Assembly (NCBI GenBank): GCA_023954815.1
Contig: JAGSHB010000013.1
Span: 1-64,000, forward strand
Source: Myxococcales bacterium
GTDB taxonomy: Bacteria; Myxococcota_A; UBA9042
Direction: 5' to 3'
Length of the DNA: 64,000 bases
The translations under genes and the position numbers were made by a program. Below are positions 10,691 through 20,177 of the stretch, in pieces. How positions within the stretch are numbered: the first letter of the stretch is position 1; each line of letters starts with the position of its first letter. Under the pieces are notes generated by a model. The model did not search any database. It was given only the letters and a program-made list of their open reading frames with translations, and had not been told where the DNA came from.

Positions 10691-11881
10691 ATGAGCTGCA
10701 TTCGCCTCCGTCCACGTCTTCTCCGTCGCGAACACCTGCAACTGCTGGTGGAGGTGATGGACCGTGCGCAAGATCAGCTTGACGAGACGAACGTCATCGC
10801 CGCCGCTGGCCGTTTTTTTAAGCGCGGCTTCACTGGCCACGGCGAGCTGGGCACCTACCTCCAAGACCGGGACGCCCACAGCCAGTTCTTTCCGTGGCTG
10901 TTGTGGGACGAGGGACAACCGAAGACTCGTCTGGGCCGGCAACTGTCGAGCTCGGCTGGCAGCCACCGCCAGGAGTTGATCGACTGCCTCATCGACACCC
11001 CGCCTGACGTCTTCCAAGTGCGCCGTAGCGCCGGGCAGGTCGCGACTTTGGAGCGCGTCTCTGATGGTCGGTTGATGATGCTAGAGGATGAGGTCCTGCA
11101 GACGGTGATCTCGCCCGACGAGCTGTTGGTCGCGCGCGTGCTTGATCTGGGTGATTGCCAACTGCTCGACGCAGTCCATGCCTGCCTGCCGCCTTCTGCG
11201 AGGCGAGGGATGGTCAGAGCCGCCCGCCAAGCGCAAAGGCTCGGTCACGAGGAACGCCTGCCCCTGCTCATGAGCGCTGCCAATCGAGCGATGAACCGTG
11301 CCTTGTCACGGCAGCCACGGCTCACGGGGCCGGACGGTGCCGCGATCATGCGGGCCACCGTGGTCTTTTCGATGACGGACCGTGCGGCCGCCGATCGCTG
11401 GCTCAGCAGCGCCGAGTCTGAAGGCTTGGTGACAAAGCAGGCTCGTGGCCGCTGGCAGATAGCCTCAAGTGGTTTCGGTCAGATGGGCGCGACGCTCCGG
11501 ATTCGCAAGGACCGGTTGCTCGCGTCGACCTGTTCGCTCGAACGCGCCGACCAGCTCGCTGCGCGCTTGAGTGCCGAGATTCCGGGCCTACAGCGCAAGG
11601 TCAGCTTGCTACGCGACCTCGACGGCCTGCTCGAGGACGAGCAGATGTCGCCGCATGAGGTGCGTCGCCTGGCTCAGGACTGGCTCGACGAATACCTCAC
11701 TGGGTTCGAAGATACGCCCCAGAACAGCCTCGGGGGGATCACACCGCGCCAAGCGATGGCAACGTCACGCGGCCGGGTTCAAGTGCGTAAGATCCTGCGT
11801 TCTGTGCAGCGTTTCAGCGATGTGGCTGGCGCCCGCGTCCCCGCCCCGATGGACACGATCTGGACGCGCCTCGAGCGGTAG
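10691..11881 (+). CDS. Conserved hypothetical protein (resembles the core of SEC-C-motif family proteins)
   Basis: Long ORF with FFPWLLWDEG… and C-terminal LGGITPRQAMATSRGRVQV; internal ATG at 10691 preferred to 10574. Confidence 0.6.
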   Translation: MSCIRLRPRLLRREHLQLLVEVMDRAQDQLDETNVIAAAGRFFKRGFTGHGELGTYLQDRDAHSQFFPWLLWDEGQPKTRLGRQLSSSAGSHRQELIDCLIDTPPDVFQVRRSAGQVATLERVSDGRLMMLEDEVLQTVISPDELLVARVLDLGDCQLLDAVHACLPPSARRGMVRAARQAQRLGHEERLPLLMSAANRAMNRALSRQPRLTGPDGAAIMRATVVFSMTDRAAADRWLSSAESEGLVTKQARGRWQIASSGFGQMGATLRIRKDRLLASTCSLERADQLAARLSAEIPGLQRKVSLLRDLDGLLEDEQMSPHEVRRLAQDWLDEYLTGFEDTPQNSLGGITPRQAMATSRGRVQVRKILRSVQRFSDVAGARVPAPMDTIWTRLER

Positions 11882-11896
11882 GCGGGCTGGCCCGGG

Positions 11897-12160
11897 CTAG
11901 TCGCTGCTGGACTCAAACGCCTTGCAGAAAATCGGTACATCAGCTGCATCGAGCACATCTGGATCGTCCGGCAGAAGCATCTGGTTGGGCCATTTCAAGC
12001 TGCAGGTGCGATTGGACGGAGACTGGTAGGCGCAGTCGTCGCATCGCCACTGCAGGCGCCACTGTTTGGCCTCGGCACGAAAGGTGTCGATGACGTGGTC
12101 GCGCCCTTCGGGGCCGACGACCCGCGGCTGGTAGCGCTGGCGCAGCTTCGGCAAGTTCAT
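11897..12160 (-). CDS. Small four-cysteine hypothetical protein (87 aa)
   Basis: CDDCAYQSPSNRTCSLKWPNQML…FCKAFE; start codon overlaps the stop of the adjacent minus-strand ORF. Confidence 0.55.
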   Translation of the reverse strand: MNLPKLRQRYQPRVVGPEGRDHVIDTFRAEAKQWRLQWRCDDCAYQSPSNRTCSLKWPNQMLLPDDPDVLDAADVPIFCKAFESSSD

Positions 12161-13104
12161 CGTTGCGTCTCCAACCAGGTGCCGACGGTGCGCACCATGA
12201 GCAATTCTCCAGGTAGCGCTGTGCTCCGCGCACGAGCCAGCAGCTTCCTACGACGAGCGGACTTCGCTGTAAACGCGCGCAGCAGCCAAGTGGCCGCGCC
12301 GCCGCTGTCACCCGAGACGAGCGCGCGATCCAATCGCCCAGACGCTTGCCACCGGACCAAGGCCAACGCCGTCCGCAGCCGCTGTCCAGGCTGGCTGAGC
12401 GCCACATGCGACAGAAATCGCGCTGCAGTTGCGGGACGGTTTGCCCGAACGCAGGCAGCGGTAGCGAGGGCGCGGAGCGGCGCCGCCGGGGCGAAGAGTT
12501 CGCCCTTCACCTCAAGCAATGGCGCTTTGCCGCGCAGATACTTGGCCAAATAATGATCGATGCCATCGAGATCTGCCCCCTTGCGAACAGGCGCGTAAAA
12601 GAGCCGCGCAGCCTTGTCCATCAGGCGATCGAGCTGCTTGTCGACAGCCGCGCAAGCCCGCCGCCAACGTTTCTTTCGGTAGGCGGTCACAGCGGCTTTC
12701 AGCTCCGAGCGCCCCAGCGCGGGCGCGTTCAGATTGGGGCGCAAGGGCTGCCAGACAGCGAGCACGCCCGTGGGCGGGGCCGTCGACTTGGGTGCGGTTT
12801 GGGCGGGCTGCACACCGGAGCGCTTGGTAGCTGTCGTGCTTGAACCCGGAGCCGGCTTACGAACCGAGGGAGCCGGAGGTTTTTTCGATGCTTTTTTCGG
12901 TGGAGCGGCATGAGCCAACAGCGGGCCTACCATCAGGGCCATCAGCCCAACGATCGAGCTGCGACGCCGCCGCGTCGGTAGCCGGCCTACCGGCGGGAAT
13001 GGCGCGAGGGCGTCTCGGGTTTGCGGATGCATCAACTCTCTCGCTCTGCCGCGACCGGGCGCAATCAGGGGTGACTGTGTGAGCCGCGAAACAGGGAAGA
13101 TCAC
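12157..13104 (-). CDS. Hypothetical exported protein
   Basis: Ala/Pro/Lys-rich linker then helical C-terminal domain; internal start near residue 24 possible; coupled to 11897-12160. Confidence 0.55.
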   Translation of the reverse strand: MIFPVSRLTQSPLIAPGRGRARELMHPQTRDALAPFPPVGRLPTRRRRSSIVGLMALMVGPLLAHAAPPKKASKKPPAPSVRKPAPGSSTTATKRSGVQPAQTAPKSTAPPTGVLAVWQPLRPNLNAPALGRSELKAAVTAYRKKRWRRACAAVDKQLDRLMDKAARLFYAPVRKGADLDGIDHYLAKYLRGKAPLLEVKGELFAPAAPLRALATAACVRANRPATAARFLSHVALSQPGQRLRTALALVRWQASGRLDRALVSGDSGGAATWLLRAFTAKSARRRKLLARARSTALPGELLMVRTVGTWLETQR

Positions 13105-13230
13105 GGTCCCTTGACACGACGGCAGCGCATCGTAACGTCCGTTGCCCCATGGGTCACGTCATCACGGCACCACGCCCAAGGGAACACGCTTCCCGCGGGT
13201 GACCGACATCGGGAAAAAGAGGAACAGTTC

Positions 13231-14190
13231 ATGGCCAACGCCGTCATTCAGATCCGCGACCTCGTCAAGGAATACGACACCGTCACCGCCCTGACCGGCG
13301 TCTCTTTTGACGTCAAACAGGGGGAGATCTTGGGGTTGCTAGGGCCCAATGGCGCTGGCAAGTCGACCACCATGAAGATCCTGACGAGCTTTATCTCGGC
13401 GACCTCAGGCGCGGTGACTGTCGATGGGCTCGATCTCTTCGCCAACCCCATCGAGACCCGCGCCCGCATCGGCTACCTGCCGGAGTCGACAGCGCTGTAC
13501 CCCGACATGGTGGTCTGGGACTACCTCGTCTACTGCGGTGAGATGCGTGGGTTTTCACGTGAAGAGTGTCACGATCGCATCCGCAAGCTCGCCGGTCGTG
13601 TGGGCCTCATCGAGAAGCTGAAAGAGCCGATTCACACCCTATCTAAGGGCTATAAGCAGCGTGTTGGCTTGGCGCAGGCCCTGCTGCACAACCCGAAAAT
13701 CGTCATTTTGGACGAACCGACCTCGGGTCTCGATCCCAATCAGATCGTGGAGATTCGGCAGCTGATCAAGGAGCTGGGCAAAGACCACACCGTGATCTTG
13801 TCGACCCACATCCTGCCCGAGGTTCGCCAGACGTGTGATCGCATCGTGATCATTCACAAGGGCGCCAAGGTCGCAGACGGCTCGATCGAGCAGCTGGAAG
13901 GCAACCTGAACGACACCCACGAGCTCGTCGTTGGCATCGCGTGGGACAAAGACGACCGGGGCGAGCCCCTACGTCAGGAGCTGGCCCAGATCGCGAGCGT
14001 GCGCAAGGTTAGCCACAGCCACGGCGCGGCGCTGCCGATCAAACATCAGGTCTTCGAAGTCGACGCCAAGAAAGACGTGCGCTCGGAGATCGCAAAGTGG
14101 GCGGCCGACGGCGGTCACGCGATCATCGAACTCCGCCGCCGGACGCTCGACCTGGAGACCATCTTCCAGCGCATCACGTCGGAAGCCTAG
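13231..14190 (+). CDS. ABC transporter ATP-binding protein (GldA-type)
   Basis: Walker A GPNGAGKSTT, signature LSKGYKQRVGLAQAL, Walker B IVILDEPTSGLDP; followed by GldF/GldG-like genes. Confidence 0.9.
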   Translation: MANAVIQIRDLVKEYDTVTALTGVSFDVKQGEILGLLGPNGAGKSTTMKILTSFISATSGAVTVDGLDLFANPIETRARIGYLPESTALYPDMVVWDYLVYCGEMRGFSREECHDRIRKLAGRVGLIEKLKEPIHTLSKGYKQRVGLAQALLHNPKIVILDEPTSGLDPNQIVEIRQLIKELGKDHTVILSTHILPEVRQTCDRIVIIHKGAKVADGSIEQLEGNLNDTHELVVGIAWDKDDRGEPLRQELAQIASVRKVSHSHGAALPIKHQVFEVDAKKDVRSEIAKWAADGGHAIIELRRRTLDLETIFQRITSEA

Positions 14191-14245
14191 CGCGTTCAAT
14201 CGCGTATTTCTTCGCAGGCAGATGCCGCGTTGAAGGAGCTGAGCA

Positions 14246-14977
14246 ATGAAGCAGATCTGGGTAATCGCCCGGCGAGAGCTTGCATCCACATTCGATTCAC
14301 CGATCGCATACATCGCGGCGACCGTCTTCCTCGTGGCGACGGGCCTGATGTTCTTTTTCGGCATCGACGGTGGCCAGGATTTCTTCGAAGCCCGGCAAGC
14401 CACGCTGCGGCCGCTCTTCGACTCAGCGCCGTGGGTGTTGGCCGTCATCTTGCCGGCCGTGACCATGCGTCTGGTCGCGGAAGAGAAGAAGACGGGCACG
14501 CTGGAGCTGCTCGTCACCCTGCCGGTCAGCGACATCAAGATCATCATTGGCAAACTGCTGGGCTCCATGGGGTTCTTGGTCGTAGCTCTCGTGCTGACGA
14601 TGGTCTTTCCCGCCGTGGTCATGAGTGTTGGCTCCCCCGACGTGGGGGCCATCATCGGCGGCTACATCGGCCTCTTTCTCATCGGCACCACCTTCTTGGC
14701 GCTGGGATTGATGACCTCGACCTGGACCCACAATCAGATCGTCGCCTTCATCCTCGGGCTGCTCTTGTGCGTGTTCTTCTGGACCGCGACCGACGCGCTC
14801 ATCAAGTTGGCGTTCGATCGCCCACCGGTGGCGCTGCGCTTGCTGACCTTCAAGACGCAGTTCGCAGCCTTCGCCAAGGGCGTGGTCGACATCCGCAATG
14901 TCGTCTACTTCCTGACCGTCACGGCCGTCGCCGTGGCTGCGTCCACCTACTCCCTGAAATCGCGCAACTGGCGCTAA
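14246..14977 (+). CDS. ABC transporter permease (GldF-type)
   Basis: Multiple TM segments; IARRELASTFDSPIAYI N-terminus, EEKKTGTLELLVTLPVSD. Confidence 0.85.
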   Translation: MKQIWVIARRELASTFDSPIAYIAATVFLVATGLMFFFGIDGGQDFFEARQATLRPLFDSAPWVLAVILPAVTMRLVAEEKKTGTLELLVTLPVSDIKIIIGKLLGSMGFLVVALVLTMVFPAVVMSVGSPDVGAIIGGYIGLFLIGTTFLALGLMTSTWTHNQIVAFILGLLLCVFFWTATDALIKLAFDRPPVALRLLTFKTQFAAFAKGVVDIRNVVYFLTVTAVAVAASTYSLKSRNWR

Positions 14978-15018
14978 AGCCCTGACAATTCGGGCCTAAA
15001 GCGAGGAGCACAGCGATC

Positions 15019-17514
15019 ATGGCAGCAAAGAAATCGACCCCAATGACCCGAAAGACCCGCACGCGGATTCGCACCGACGCGCTGGTCATGTTGGCCGCCA
15101 CCATCGGCGTGGCCGTCATGGTCAATGTGGTGATGATCCGAACACCCGCACGGCTGGATCTGACGACGTACAAGGTTCACACGCTGAGCGCTGAGTCCAT
15201 CAAGGCGACGCAAGCGCTGGAGAACGTGACGATTCACGTCTACATCAGCAAGGATCTGCCCGAGAGCATCCCGACCCAGTTCGGTGCCAAGCAGACGCTC
15301 AAGGGTGTCGATCGCGCATTCCGGGACAAGCTCGAAGAGTACGCCAACGCGTCGTCCGGCAAGGTGCGCATCGTCTACGCCGAACAGGACTACCCCAACG
15401 CCGGCTCCATCGAAGAGCAGGCTGAAGCCGCCAAGCTCGAGATGTTCTCGTCGACCGAAGCCAAGGTCGAAGGCGAGCGCGTGAAGTTTGCCCGCTACGC
15501 TCTCGGCGCGACGCTGCACTACAAATCGGTCCAAGAGGTGCTGCCCAAGGCCCTCGAGCCCGGCTACTTCGAGTTCGAGCTCACCAAGCGTTTGCTGCGG
15601 CTCAAAGAGAAGTACGACAACTCGCTGCTGATGAAGGATCTACTGACCAGCGGTAAGAAGGTCTTCGAGGCGGTCCGTGCCTGCAATAAGTCCCTCCAGG
15701 CGGTCGCCAAACCCGAGGCAGAGGGCGCTAGCGTCGGCGGTCTGGACCTGAAGAGCGCCAGCGGAAGCCCAGCGCAAAAGACGCTCAAAGCCCTGAAAGA
15801 TGGGCGCACCAAGTTCGATCCCGTCTGCCAAAAGGTGGGGCCGGTTCTGGGTCAGGCAGAGCAGTCGCTCAAGGGCCGCAACGAGTTTGTCGATAACCTC
15901 GTGCAGTCGTCGAAGCAGTTCTGGAATCTGTACAACGAGCTGCTGCGCTACCTCAGCGGCCAGGGTCGCAAGGAGGTGCCGCCAGAGGCCGCCGCAGCTC
16001 AGATTCTCAAGCTCTGCGCCAATGTCTCGGGTGAGGTGGAGCGCCGTCACACCACGCTGACGGACAGCCCCGGCCAGCGCCGCATCGGATTCTTGTGTGG
16101 CCACGGCGAGTTCTGCCCGTTCAAGGAGTCCGCGCCGCTGTTTAGCCCGCAGATGATCTCCATGATCCAGAAAAACCAGATGATGAAGCAGATCGCTGAC
16201 GCTGCCGCCCAGATGGCCCAGTCCATCGATCAGACCAACCAGCGCGTGGGCGATGGGCTGTTCACCAAGCAGGGCTTTTCGATCATGAAGGTCGCGCCGA
16301 ACAAGCCGATTCCAGACAGTGTCGCCGCGCTGATTGTGTATGCACCACGCGGAAAACTCGGCCCCTACGACCGCTATCAGCTCGATCAGTTCTTGCTCAG
16401 CGGCCGCCCCGTGGCCTTTTTCGTGCAGAACTACGAGGTGTCGATCAACAACATGCTCGCGCCGACGGAGCTGGGCCAAGATCCGAGCTTTACTCTCAAC
16501 GGCATCAAGCAGACCAACACCGATTTGCCTGAGCTGCTCAAGAACTACGGCATCGTCGTCAACCGGGACCTCGTACTCGATGCCAAGCATGTCGATACGA
16601 TTCGAGTCATGGAGCTGATCAACCGCAACGGCATGAAGTTCCAGGCCCAGCGGGACTTCCCGTCAGCGCTGATTCCAGTGTTCAGCGAGTTCGATCGCAG
16701 CCACGCGCTGACCCGGTCGATTCAGAGCGTCTCGGTCCCCTACACGTCGAGTTTGGTGGTTGATCCGAAGCTCAAGAACGACAGTCGCTTCGAGGTCCAC
16801 GAGCTGATCAAGAGCGCGCCCGAGGCGTTCGTGAAGAGCGACGGCATCCCGGTCAACCCCATTGCGCTGACCAAGATGGCGCTGGCGGAGCCGGGCAATG
16901 GTCCCCACACGGTCGCCGTGACGATTCGTGGGCCGTTCAAGAGCGCGTTCGAGGGCAAGGCCATCCCAAGGCGCCCGAAGAGCAAGCGCGCGCCGAGTCC
17001 CTTCCCGCGGCCGGGCGAGGAAGAGGAGACGGATGCCGATCGTGAGCTGGCCAAACGGCGTCGCAAGACGTCGGGCACGGGTCAGATCATGGTGGTCGCG
17101 TCGAATCTCGGCATCGAGGGGCTCTCCCGCTCCGAGGTGCTGACCGATTTCAACGCGCTGACGCTCACCAAATTCAGCGTCCAGGGCATGAAGCAGTCAG
17201 GTAAATGGCAGGCGAACTTCCAGAACTGGCAGATCCGGATCGGCCAGGTCAGTCACCTGTTGAAGGACAACCTGCGGCTGCTCGCGAACGTGATGGATTG
17301 GGCGGTTGCCCACGAAGCGTTGGCAGATATTCGGAGTAAGGGCGATACGCGCCGGCCCCTGTCGGAGATCAAGCCTGGTGACGCGCGCAACATGCGTCTC
17401 ATCTCGATCGTCGGCGCCCCCGCGCTGCTGATTTTGCTGGGCTTTATGCGGTTCCGCTTCCGTCGCCGGCGGGTCGTTGCGCTCGTCGATGAATTGGAAA
17501 AGAGCCAGGGCTAA
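15019..17514 (+). CDS. GldG-type ABC-associated periplasmic/membrane protein
   Basis: N-terminal TM then RLDLTTYKVHTLSAESIKATQALENVTIHVY…; C-terminal TM; gene context after GldA/GldF. Confidence 0.8.
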   Translation: MAAKKSTPMTRKTRTRIRTDALVMLAATIGVAVMVNVVMIRTPARLDLTTYKVHTLSAESIKATQALENVTIHVYISKDLPESIPTQFGAKQTLKGVDRAFRDKLEEYANASSGKVRIVYAEQDYPNAGSIEEQAEAAKLEMFSSTEAKVEGERVKFARYALGATLHYKSVQEVLPKALEPGYFEFELTKRLLRLKEKYDNSLLMKDLLTSGKKVFEAVRACNKSLQAVAKPEAEGASVGGLDLKSASGSPAQKTLKALKDGRTKFDPVCQKVGPVLGQAEQSLKGRNEFVDNLVQSSKQFWNLYNELLRYLSGQGRKEVPPEAAAAQILKLCANVSGEVERRHTTLTDSPGQRRIGFLCGHGEFCPFKESAPLFSPQMISMIQKNQMMKQIADAAAQMAQSIDQTNQRVGDGLFTKQGFSIMKVAPNKPIPDSVAALIVYAPRGKLGPYDRYQLDQFLLSGRPVAFFVQNYEVSINNMLAPTELGQDPSFTLNGIKQTNTDLPELLKNYGIVVNRDLVLDAKHVDTIRVMELINRNGMKFQAQRDFPSALIPVFSEFDRSHALTRSIQSVSVPYTSSLVVDPKLKNDSRFEVHELIKSAPEAFVKSDGIPVNPIALTKMALAEPGNGPHTVAVTIRGPFKSAFEGKAIPRRPKSKRAPSPFPRPGEEEETDADRELAKRRRKTSGTGQIMVVASNLGIEGLSRSEVLTDFNALTLTKFSVQGMKQSGKWQANFQNWQIRIGQVSHLLKDNLRLLANVMDWAVAHEALADIRSKGDTRRPLSEIKPGDARNMRLISIVGAPALLILLGFMRFRFRRRRVVALVDELEKSQG

Positions 17515-17553
17515 ACCGCAGCATCTGAGCGCGATGGGGCAACAGGAGCAGGT

Positions 17554-19812
17554 ATGAATCGGTCGACGCTAGTCATGTTGGTGGTGTTCGCCGCACTGGT
17601 CGCCGTTTGGGCGCTCTCTGGCGACAAACGCGAGGCGGAACGCGAGTTGCCGCCGCTCATCGTGAAGGGCTTCTTAAAGAAAGAGATTTCGTTGCAGGAC
17701 ATCAAGATCCTCAACAAAGACGAGCTCTCACCGTACACGCGCTACGTCATCGAGAAGAAGGGCGTCACTGGCCCCGAGAAGTACGTCATTGAGCTCGATC
17801 CAAAGACCGCCAATGAGGCCAAGGCGGCCGACAAACGCTGGCTGGTCACCCGCACCTCTGCTGGCGGCACCAAGACGTTCAAGACCCGCGCCGAGAATTA
17901 TCGCTTGCGGATGTACAATCAGCTTTTAGCCCGGAATTTCCGCAGTTCCTACGCATTTAAGGTGGGCGACAAGGGGCTGAAAGAGTACGGATTGGACCCC
18001 GACAACGCCATTTCTGTAACCGCTGTGTCGCCCGATCAGACCGTCAAGTTGGTGATCGGAGCCAAGCACGCGATCGACGAGAACACCTCCGCGACGTGGG
18101 TCATGAATCCCGACGTGGAGGGCGTGGTCTATCAAATCTCCGGTCACGATCTGCGCACCAACTTCGCTGCCGAGTGGAAGGACATTCGCGATCGCAAGAT
18201 CTTGGCGATCAACCCAGGGCGGATTCACAAAGTGCAGATCCATAATCCCCGCTCGCCAGGGCGCGGTGACGTGGTGCTTGAGCGCGCCAAGCTCACGGCG
18301 GACCAGCTCACCAAGATCGCCAAGGCCAAGAAGTGGGACGAGGTCCGCAAGGCCGACGCGGATTGGAAGATCACCTCGCCTGACGGCTTTCCGGCGGATG
18401 GGCAAGAAATCGGCTCCTGGTTGGAGAGCTTGGAGCGGATGAGCGCCACGGACTACGTCGATCTCACAAATGGGAAGCTGCCGCCAAAGACCGGGCTCGA
18501 CGATGCCAAACAGGGCGTGCAGGTCACGCTCTACGACGGCGACAAGGTCATCAAGCTGGTCATCGGTACCAAAAACCCCAAGGGGCAGGAGCAAGACATC
18601 TACCTGCAGGTTGGCGGCGTGAGCGAAGAGATCTACACCGTCGCCGGCTGGATGGGCGATCAGATCGTGATGGACAGAGACAAGCTGCGCGACCGGCGAT
18701 TGCTCGGTGGCGACAAGGCTAAAGAGGCGACTGGGCTCAAGATCTCCTCAGGCGGCACCACATTCACCGCCGTGAAATCTGGCGACACGTGGACCTCTGC
18801 CTCGTCGATTGACCCCAAGAATGTGGCCGACTTTTTGAGTGACCTCGACGGTATCCGTGTTGAGTGGCAATCGGACAAGAGCCGGGAGGACACAGGGCTG
18901 GTCAAACCCAAGACGCAGATCGTGGTGACCCTGGCTGACGGTCGCACCCGGACGCTGCTTGTCGCGGAAAAGAAGGGCGAAGACGGGTTCGCTGCGTTCG
19001 CGACGGGCGACGTGTTCAAGGTACCGTCGTGGAACGCAGGTCGCCTGCACCGCCGCCCACGGGATTTTGCCGACAAGCACATCCTGCAAGTCCCCACGTC
19101 AGCCGTACTCTCGCTGACGCTGCCGGCCGACAAGAGTGGCAAGCCGGCCACCGTGACCCGCGATGGGGAAGGCTGGAAAGCATCCAATGGCGCCAAAGTA
19201 AAAAAGGCCAACGTGGAGCAGCTCCTCACGGCGCTCGGGCAATCGACGTACCACAACCAAGTGGACGACAAGCCAGCTGATGTGGGGCTGTCGCCGCCCG
19301 AGTACGAGTTGAGCGTAAAGACCCGACAAGGCCGTGTGTTTGGGCTGCGGTTGTCGAAAAAACTGCTGGATAACAACCCGTATGGCGCGATGGTCGTCGA
19401 CGGCAAGGTGACACGGGTGTTTTCGATCAGCGCGATGATGGCACCCATGCTCAAGCGTACGGTCGCGCAGTTGGCGGCAGCCAAGCCGGCGCCCAGTTCG
19501 ATGGGTCGTCCGATGCCCGGCGGTATGGGTGGTATGCCTCCCGGCGCGGCGCCCATGCCCGGCAGTGCACCACACGGACCGAGACCAAGCGCTCCTTTGC
19601 CGCCTGGCGCGGTACCGAGCGGCGCACCGCGTCCCGGAGCGATGCCACCTCCCGGAGCGATGCCACCTCCCGGAGCCAAGCCGTCGGGCGCGGCGCCCGC
19701 ACCCAATGCGGCAGGGGCCCGGCGGCAAGCACCCGTGCGCGTGATCCCAGCCCCTCGCATGCCCGCCGGATCTGCCCCGCAGCCGGCCGCGACCCCTCAG
19801 CCAGCACCCTAG
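17554..19812 (+). CDS. DUF4340 domain protein with Pro/Gly/Met-rich C-terminal tail
   Basis: N-terminal TM, repeated DUF4340-like modules (YGLDPDNAISVTAVSPDQTVKLVIGAKH; VQVTLYDGDKVIKLVIGTKN); tail PGAMPPPGAMPPPGAKPSGA. Confidence 0.8.
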   Translation: MNRSTLVMLVVFAALVAVWALSGDKREAERELPPLIVKGFLKKEISLQDIKILNKDELSPYTRYVIEKKGVTGPEKYVIELDPKTANEAKAADKRWLVTRTSAGGTKTFKTRAENYRLRMYNQLLARNFRSSYAFKVGDKGLKEYGLDPDNAISVTAVSPDQTVKLVIGAKHAIDENTSATWVMNPDVEGVVYQISGHDLRTNFAAEWKDIRDRKILAINPGRIHKVQIHNPRSPGRGDVVLERAKLTADQLTKIAKAKKWDEVRKADADWKITSPDGFPADGQEIGSWLESLERMSATDYVDLTNGKLPPKTGLDDAKQGVQVTLYDGDKVIKLVIGTKNPKGQEQDIYLQVGGVSEEIYTVAGWMGDQIVMDRDKLRDRRLLGGDKAKEATGLKISSGGTTFTAVKSGDTWTSASSIDPKNVADFLSDLDGIRVEWQSDKSREDTGLVKPKTQIVVTLADGRTRTLLVAEKKGEDGFAAFATGDVFKVPSWNAGRLHRRPRDFADKHILQVPTSAVLSLTLPADKSGKPATVTRDGEGWKASNGAKVKKANVEQLLTALGQSTYHNQVDDKPADVGLSPPEYELSVKTRQGRVFGLRLSKKLLDNNPYGAMVVDGKVTRVFSISAMMAPMLKRTVAQLAAAKPAPSSMGRPMPGGMGGMPPGAAPMPGSAPHGPRPSAPLPPGAVPSGAPRPGAMPPPGAMPPPGAKPSGAAPAPNAAGARRQAPVRVIPAPRMPAGSAPQPAATPQPAP
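19633..19676 (+). repeat. Tandem repeat, 18-bp unit CCCGGAGCGATGCCACCT (2 full copies plus 8 bp)
   Basis: Exact repetition read directly; encodes PGAMPP units. Confidence 0.95.
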
Positions 19813-20177
19813 CGGCGGCGCCTGACGCAGCGCGCCCCCCGTCGGCAAGCACTGAGCGACGCAACGAACATAGCTAGCTGGATTCGCGCTGAAACCCCGT
19901 TTTTCCGGGCGATCTGCCATGATTCGGGCGGTTGTTGTGCTTGCGTCAACACGGGCGTACTTCTATGATAGCTAGCGGCATAGCCCTATTAGCTTCTGCA
20001 ATTATACCAATGAACTAGCCATCTAGTGTTCGACAAATGGCCCGTGTGCCTGCCCAATCGGACTAGGCAGCGGACATCGAGATCTCTGCCAGTATCAGAG
20101 TTAGCCCCCAAAGCGCCGACAATGCTGGGCGAACCCATGAGCGATCAGCCGTCGCTATGACCATGCGAGGAACAACA

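Noticed and set aside
15640-16590. 316-aa minus-strand ORF opposite GldG-like gene
   Set aside because: Antisense shadow ORF with no recognisable domain.
18660-19760. 366-aa minus-strand ORF opposite DUF4340 gene
   Set aside because: Low-complexity antisense translation of the Pro/Gly tail region; no independent support.
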